DNA of 35,555 nucleotides from an uncultured Spirochaetia bacterium (GTDB lineage Bacteria; Spirochaetota; Brachyspiria; Brachyspirales; Brachyspiraceae): NCBI GenBank assembly GCA_947038115.1, contig CAMQVF010000009.1, positions 1 to 35,555 of the forward strand, read 5' to 3'. Shown piece by piece: positions 31,059 to 35,555 of this stretch (position 1 is its first letter; each line of letters starts with the position of its first letter). The notes under the pieces were generated by a model. It saw only the letters and a program-made list of their open reading frames with translations, ran no database searches and was not told where the DNA came from. The position numbers and the translations under genes were made by a program.

Positions 31059-32750
31059 ATGACTATTATGGAAAAATTAACAATTCAAACATTAGAAAAA
31101 TATTCTATCGAACAATCGAAAGAAATAAACATGAGAATGGATAAACCTTATGATGGAAATTATAAGTATCATGTTTTAGTTTGCGGTGGAACGGCTTGTG
31201 AGTCGAGTAAAAGTGATGCAATAGTAAAAGAACTTAAAAAGCATGTTAATGAAAATGGGCTTGAAGATGAGGTTCTTGTGATAAAAACTGGTTGCTTCGG
31301 ATTTTGTGCACAAGGGCCTGTAATAAAAATAATGCCTGATCACACATTCTATATTCATGTTAAACCTGAGGATGCTCAAGATATAGTTGAGATGCATTTT
31401 GTAAAAGGACAGAGAGTAGAAAATATTTTATACCCTACTCAAAAAGGAAACTCATCTAAAAAAGATATACCATTTTATAATAAACAAAATAGAATTGTTC
31501 TAAAAAATTGTGGGATTATTGACCCTGAAAACATCGACGAATATATTGGTAATGATGGATATAAAGCAATTGCCAAAGTTTTATCATCTATGACTGCTGA
31601 AAACGTTATCGAAGAAATGAAAGTCTCTGCTTTACGTGGACGTGGTGGTGCTGGTTTCCCTAGTTGGAGAAAGTGGGAATTTACTAAAAATGCAGAGGGT
31701 GACAGAAAATATATAGTATGTAATGCCGACGAGGGAGACCCCGGTGCTTATATGGACAGAAGCATACTTGAAGGTGACCCACATGCTATAATTGAAGCCA
31801 TGAGTATTGCAGGTTTTGCAGTTGGTGCGAACAAAGGATATTTTTATATTCGTGCCGAGTATGGTTTGGCAATAGATAGGGTTAAACTCGCATTAAAACA
31901 AGCTTATGAATATGGGCTTTTAGGAAATAATATATTGGGTTCAAACTTCTCATTCGACCTCGATATTCGCCTTGGTGCTGGTGCTTTCGTTTGTGGTGAA
32001 GAAACTGCATTGCTCGCATCAATCGAAGGGCAAAGAGGAACGCCTCGACCTCGTCCACCTTTTCCTGCAGTGAAAGGATTATTTGGATGTCCTACAGTAA
32101 TTAATAATGTTGAGACACTTGGAAATATAACAAGTATAATAAATAATGGTGGTGCTTGGTTTGCATCAATTGGGACTAGCAATTCAACAGGCACTAAAGT
32201 TTTCGCACTTACTGGCTCTGTAAATATATCAGGCTTAGTCGAAGTTCCTATGGGCACAACCATTCGTGAAATTGTTTATGATATTGGCGGAGGTCTTCCC
32301 GGGGATAAAAAAGTTAAGGGAGTTCAAACTGGAGGGCCTTCTGGTGGAATTATTCCAGAAACTCAATTTGATATTCCTATCGACTATAATAATTTAATAG
32401 ACTTAGGCTCAATGATGGGGTCTGGTGGTATGATAGTTATTGATGAAACCCAAAATATGGTCGATTTTGCTCGCTTCTATTTAGGTTTTTGTGTTGATGA
32501 AAGTTGTGGAAAATGTGCTCCTTGTAGAATTGGTGGTAAACAAATGCTTTCATTATTAAATAAATTTAGTAGAAAACGTGCTAAAAAAGAAGATTTAGAT
32601 AAAATAAATAAAATAGCACTTTCTATGCGAAAAGCTTCATTATGTGCATTAGGCGGAACTGCACCAAACCCTGTTCTTTCTACTATAAAACATTTTGAAG
32701 ATGAATATATGGCAGGTATTTTTGTACCGCCTCAACCAAAAAAACAATAA
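31059..32750 (+). CDS. NADH-linked [FeFe]-hydrogenase subunit HydB/HndC (NuoF-like)
   Basis: A 563-residue FMN and NAD(H)-binding subunit. Residues 40-120 form a thioredoxin-like [2Fe-2S] domain (C-x4-C in VCGGTACESS and C-x3-C in CFGFC). Then the FMN/NADH signatures GRGGAGFPSWRKWEF and GAGAFVCGEETALL, an SLBB domain, and the N3-type cluster ESCGKCAPCRIGG with a final LCALGG Cys. It ends with IFVPPQPKKQ, directly after the NuoF core. The C-terminal domain with two [4Fe-4S] clusters, found in Thermotoga HydB (about 60 residues longer), is missing. AAGGAG stands four bases before the ATG. Confidence 0.9.
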   Translation: MTIMEKLTIQTLEKYSIEQSKEINMRMDKPYDGNYKYHVLVCGGTACESSKSDAIVKELKKHVNENGLEDEVLVIKTGCFGFCAQGPVIKIMPDHTFYIHVKPEDAQDIVEMHFVKGQRVENILYPTQKGNSSKKDIPFYNKQNRIVLKNCGIIDPENIDEYIGNDGYKAIAKVLSSMTAENVIEEMKVSALRGRGGAGFPSWRKWEFTKNAEGDRKYIVCNADEGDPGAYMDRSILEGDPHAIIEAMSIAGFAVGANKGYFYIRAEYGLAIDRVKLALKQAYEYGLLGNNILGSNFSFDLDIRLGAGAFVCGEETALLASIEGQRGTPRPRPPFPAVKGLFGCPTVINNVETLGNITSIINNGGAWFASIGTSNSTGTKVFALTGSVNISGLVEVPMGTTIREIVYDIGGGLPGDKKVKGVQTGGPSGGIIPETQFDIPIDYNNLIDLGSMMGSGGMIVIDETQNMVDFARFYLGFCVDESCGKCAPCRIGGKQMLSLLNKFSRKRAKKEDLDKINKIALSMRKASLCALGGTAPNPVLSTIKHFEDEYMAGIFVPPQPKKQ

Positions 32751-32776
32751 CTATCAGTAATTTTTAAGGAGATACA

Positions 32777-34522
32777 ATGATTAAGGCATTAATTAATAAT
32801 ATAGAAATTGAAGTTAAAGAAGGCACATCGATACTTGATGCTGCTAAAACTATAGGAATAAAAATACCAACTTTATGCTATCATCCTGACTTAAGGGCGA
32901 CAGCTGCTTGCGGTATTTGTGTGGTTCAAATTGACAGCATGGGTGGAAAATGTGTAAGAGCATGCGTAACGCCATTAGAAAACAAGATGGTAATAAAAAC
33001 TCATAGCAATGAATTACATCAAGTGAGACGTGCGACACTAGAGCTCATACTTTCAGCACATCCAAATGAATGTTTGACTTGCTTAAGAAATCAGTCATGT
33101 GAATTACAACAACTTGCTGCTGACTTTGGAATAAATGAAATAGACTTTGAATATATGCTTAAAAGAGTTGGCGAAGACGCTTCTACAAAAAGTGTTGTTC
33201 TTTATCCTGACAAGTGTATTAAATGTGGACGTTGTTTAGTTGCATGTCAAGAAATGCAAGATGTTCATGCGCTAACATTTTTAAACAGAGGATTTGATAC
33301 TGTTTTTGCCCCTAGTGCTAATACATTAAAAGAGTCTCCATGTGTTGACTGTGGACAATGTGCGGCTCACTGCCCTGTTGGCGCAATATATGAATATGAT
33401 CAAACGGCTGTGTTATGGGAAGCATTGAGCGATAAAAATAAATATACAGTTGTACAAATAGCACCTGCTGTCCGTGTCGCCATAGGTGAGGCTTTTGGTT
33501 TTGAAGTTGGCACAAATATTACTGGCAAATTATATGCGGCATTACGTAGATTAGGATTCGATCAAATATTCGACACTAACTTTGGTGCTGACCTAACAAT
33601 AATGGAAGAAGCAAGCGAGTTTGTGCAAAGATACGCACATGGTAAAGGTTTAATACCTATGATTACTACTTGTTGTCCTGCTTGGGTTCTTTACATGGAA
33701 GAATATTATACTGATATGCTTGATCATTTTTCTTCAGCTAAGTCACCCCATCAAATGCTTGGTGCTATGGCTAAAACATATTTCGCTGAAAAAACTGAAA
33801 TTGAGGCTTCTAAAATATATACAGTATCGATTATGCCATGTACTGCTAAAAAAAATGAAATCGATAAAAATGAAGATATGCATTCAAGTGGATATCAAGA
33901 TGTCGATTTAGTTATTACATCGAGAGAATTGGCTCGTATGATAAAACAAGCTGGAATTGATTTAAACTCTTTAGAAGATGAAACTGCTGACAGCATTTTA
34001 GGCGAGTATACTGGCGCTGGAACAATATTCGGTGCAACTGGCGGAGTTATGGAAGCGGCATTACGAACTGCAGTTTATTTTGCCACTGGTGAAAATCTTG
34101 AAAAAGTTGAGTTTGAAAATGTACGTGGGCTTGAAGGTGTCAAAGAAACTAGTGTAACTGTCGGAGGAAAGGAAGTTAGACTCGCTATAGCACATGGTCT
34201 TAAAAATGTTAAACATGTACTCACTAAAGTTCGTGAGTCGATAAAAAATGGTGGCGAACCTGTTTATCACTTTATCGAGATTATGGCTTGCCCCGGTGGT
34301 TGTGTCGGTGGCGGTGGACAGCCTTATGGCATCAATGATGAAATTCGAGCTAAAAGAGCAAAAGGATTGTACCAAGAGGATGCTGAGTGTAATATAAGAG
34401 CTTCTCATGAAAATCCTTATATACAACAATTATATAAAGAATTTTTGGGTGAACCTTTGGGTGATAAAGCGCATAAATTGCTTCATACTCATTATAAGCC
34501 GAAAAGCAAATATAATATTTAA
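32777..34522 (+). CDS. [FeFe]-hydrogenase catalytic subunit HydA/HndD
   Basis: A 581-residue enzyme that makes or oxidises H2. Domains in order: plant-type [2Fe-2S] (Cys ligands in PTLCYHPDL to CVRACVT), a His-ligated [4Fe-4S] (HPNECLTCLRNQSC), two [4Fe-4S] clusters (CIKCGRCLVAC and CVDCGQCAAHC), and the H-cluster domain with TTCCPAWV, MPCTAKKNEI and EIMACPGGCVGGGGQP. A short C-terminal small-subunit segment (LLHTHYKPKSKY) completes it. This is the modular type found in multimeric NADH-linked or bifurcating enzymes. HydE, HydF and HydG maturases are not in the window. A strong AAGGAGA ribosome binding site and a downstream terminator are present. Confidence 0.95.
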   Translation: MIKALINNIEIEVKEGTSILDAAKTIGIKIPTLCYHPDLRATAACGICVVQIDSMGGKCVRACVTPLENKMVIKTHSNELHQVRRATLELILSAHPNECLTCLRNQSCELQQLAADFGINEIDFEYMLKRVGEDASTKSVVLYPDKCIKCGRCLVACQEMQDVHALTFLNRGFDTVFAPSANTLKESPCVDCGQCAAHCPVGAIYEYDQTAVLWEALSDKNKYTVVQIAPAVRVAIGEAFGFEVGTNITGKLYAALRRLGFDQIFDTNFGADLTIMEEASEFVQRYAHGKGLIPMITTCCPAWVLYMEEYYTDMLDHFSSAKSPHQMLGAMAKTYFAEKTEIEASKIYTVSIMPCTAKKNEIDKNEDMHSSGYQDVDLVITSRELARMIKQAGIDLNSLEDETADSILGEYTGAGTIFGATGGVMEAALRTAVYFATGENLEKVEFENVRGLEGVKETSVTVGGKEVRLAIAHGLKNVKHVLTKVRESIKNGGEPVYHFIEIMACPGGCVGGGGQPYGINDEIRAKRAKGLYQEDAECNIRASHENPYIQQLYKEFLGEPLGDKAHKLLHTHYKPKSKYNI

Positions 34523-34540
34523 ATATAAATTTAATATATT

Positions 34541-34579
34541 GGCAAGTCAGATATTTATTATTTGGCTTGCTTTTTTTTT
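34541..34579 (+). terminator. Rho-independent terminator of the hydrogenase operon
   Basis: GCAAGTCAGATA pairs with TATTTGGCTTGC (12 bp with wobbles) around a short loop, then nine T. It ends the transcript 20 bases past the HydA stop. Confidence 0.85.
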
Positions 34580-34639
34580 ATCTTATTATACAATACTAAA
34601 TATCGGACGGACTAGTACGTGTTGTAAAAAGGGGATAAA

Positions 34640-35530
34640 ATGAGAAAAATTAATTATGAAAAAATGGGGATAATCACTTCTATTATAGGAGCAACTTCAA
34701 TGGCTATTTATGGGATTTTTATGGGAGTGTACACATCGTCATATGCGATACTCTTAGATGGGTCTTTTAATTTAATTTCAGCAATACTTACAATAGCAAG
34801 TATCATAATCGTTTCCAAAATATCGAAAGGCTATACAGAAAAACATCCATTGGGTTATTATATGTACGAAGTTTTTATGATATTGCTAAAAGGTGTCTTC
34901 ATATTAGGGCTAATTATAGTCTCTGTAGTCTCGAATATAGAAATACTACTTTTAGGTGGAAGAGAATTAAACTTGACAGCCATGCTTATATATGGTATCC
35001 CAGCATTAGTCATAAATATTGTCACTTGCCTTATTTGTTATTATGCATACAAAAAACATAAAACTGGGTTGCTTGAAATTGAATATAGAGCATGGGTAAT
35101 AAATTCGTTAATAACATCTATTGTTGTTGTAAGTATTGTCGTTGTTATTTTTTTAGAAGGCACACCATTCGAAATATTAAAAAAATATATAGACCAAATA
35201 CTAATTATAATTTTATCTATTTTTACGATATCTATGCCTATTCATTTAATAAAAAGCTCTTTCAAAGAACTTATGCTAAGACAGTCCAGTGACTATAATA
35301 AAAAACCATTTGATGAATTCTTAAAAAGTGAAAATGCTTCTGATGATAATGATTTTTTAGCTGAGCATTTAAGCACATTTAAAATAGGTCGAATGAGATT
35401 AATAACCATAGGTATAAAACCCAAAAATGATACTATGAATATGAAAAATTATAAAAAACTTAAAAATAAAATACAAGATAAAGCAGAGGAAATATATATA
35501 AATGTTGAAGTTGACCTTTTAATAATTTAG
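34640..35530 (+). CDS. Cation efflux (CDF) family transporter, altered metal site
   Basis: A 296-residue inner-membrane protein with about six transmembrane helices (first around 8-30, last around 185-205) and a C-terminal cytosolic domain typical of CDF transporters. The conserved loop reads EKHPLGYY, as in CDF helix 2/3. The metal-site helices differ from FieF: helix 2 has Asp40-x3-Asn44 in place of D-x3-D, and helix 5 has RAWVINSL in place of H-x3-D. It may transport another cation or not be a metal pump. A GGGGAT ribosome binding site precedes the ATG. The gene ends 25 bases before the window ends. Confidence 0.75.
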   Translation: MRKINYEKMGIITSIIGATSMAIYGIFMGVYTSSYAILLDGSFNLISAILTIASIIIVSKISKGYTEKHPLGYYMYEVFMILLKGVFILGLIIVSVVSNIEILLLGGRELNLTAMLIYGIPALVINIVTCLICYYAYKKHKTGLLEIEYRAWVINSLITSIVVVSIVVVIFLEGTPFEILKKYIDQILIIILSIFTISMPIHLIKSSFKELMLRQSSDYNKKPFDEFLKSENASDDNDFLAEHLSTFKIGRMRLITIGIKPKNDTMNMKNYKKLKNKIQDKAEEIYINVEVDLLII

Positions 35531-35555
35531 AATTTTTTATCTACCCCGTTTAATA

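Noticed and set aside
31904-32263. Minus-strand 119-codon frame opposite the HydB gene
   Set aside because: Antisense shadow of a well-conserved gene; no start signals.
1-35555. CRISPR arrays, insertion sequences, integrase and attachment sites
   Set aside because: No regularly spaced repeats, transposase-like frames, or direct repeats flanking the phage-like genes were seen by eye.

Overview
The window is strongly AT-rich throughout and looks like chromosomal DNA of an anaerobic spirochaete, most likely Brachyspira. Signs of this are a fliL-fliM-fliY flagellar switch cluster with the long FliN-type protein FliY, a separate fliO, KDO synthesis (kdsB), an NADH-linked [FeFe]-hydrogenase, several short lipoproteins with permissive lipoboxes, and tailed-phage structural genes with no prophage around them. 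The genus is an inference from gene content; no 16S rRNA is present.

Layout. 1-3.3 kb: accessory and surface genes, namely a truncated DUF2262-like gene, an Imm42-like immunity gene and two lipoproteins, one built from three diverged copies of a domain. 3.5-8.2 kb: a 29-codon basic ribosomal-type protein (mS38/bS22 family), then a NuoE/NuoF/NuoG-like triad that keeps Fe-S ligands but has lost the FMN/NADH-binding signatures, then a glycerol-3-phosphate dehydrogenase. 8.2-12.9 kb (minus strand): pepA-thiG-ispE, and metK behind a SAM-I riboswitch with its own promoter. 13.1-17.7 kb: a hypothetical gene plus rarA, a DUF3467-like gene plus a STAS protein, then thiD and a response regulator with a PilZ-like domain on the minus strand. 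17.9-20.4 kb: tRNA-Ser(GCU) directly abutting fliO, then thioredoxin and a lipoprotein.

20.35-28.4 kb is the most interesting part. A minus-strand cassette runs head-tail adaptor, head completion protein, HK97-gp10-like protein, tail terminator, tail tube and tail assembly chaperone. The chaperone is encoded in two overlapping frames joined at a U9 slippery run, the arrangement of the lambda G/G-T frameshift. The cassette is followed upstream by fliY-fliM-fliL and, on the other strand, by a lone portal protein gene. There is no integrase, terminase, capsid, tape measure or lysis gene. This fits a domesticated, dispersed particle such as a gene transfer agent (Brachyspira VSH-1 is a known one with a divided genome) better than an intact prophage.

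28.4-35.5 kb: a PTS EIIA-like protein, a LUD-domain protein, kdsB, a three-gene NADH-linked [FeFe]-hydrogenase operon (hydC-hydB-hydA order) with a good promoter and terminator, and a cation-efflux family protein. HydB lacks the C-terminal two-cluster ferredoxin domain of characterised bifurcating enzymes.
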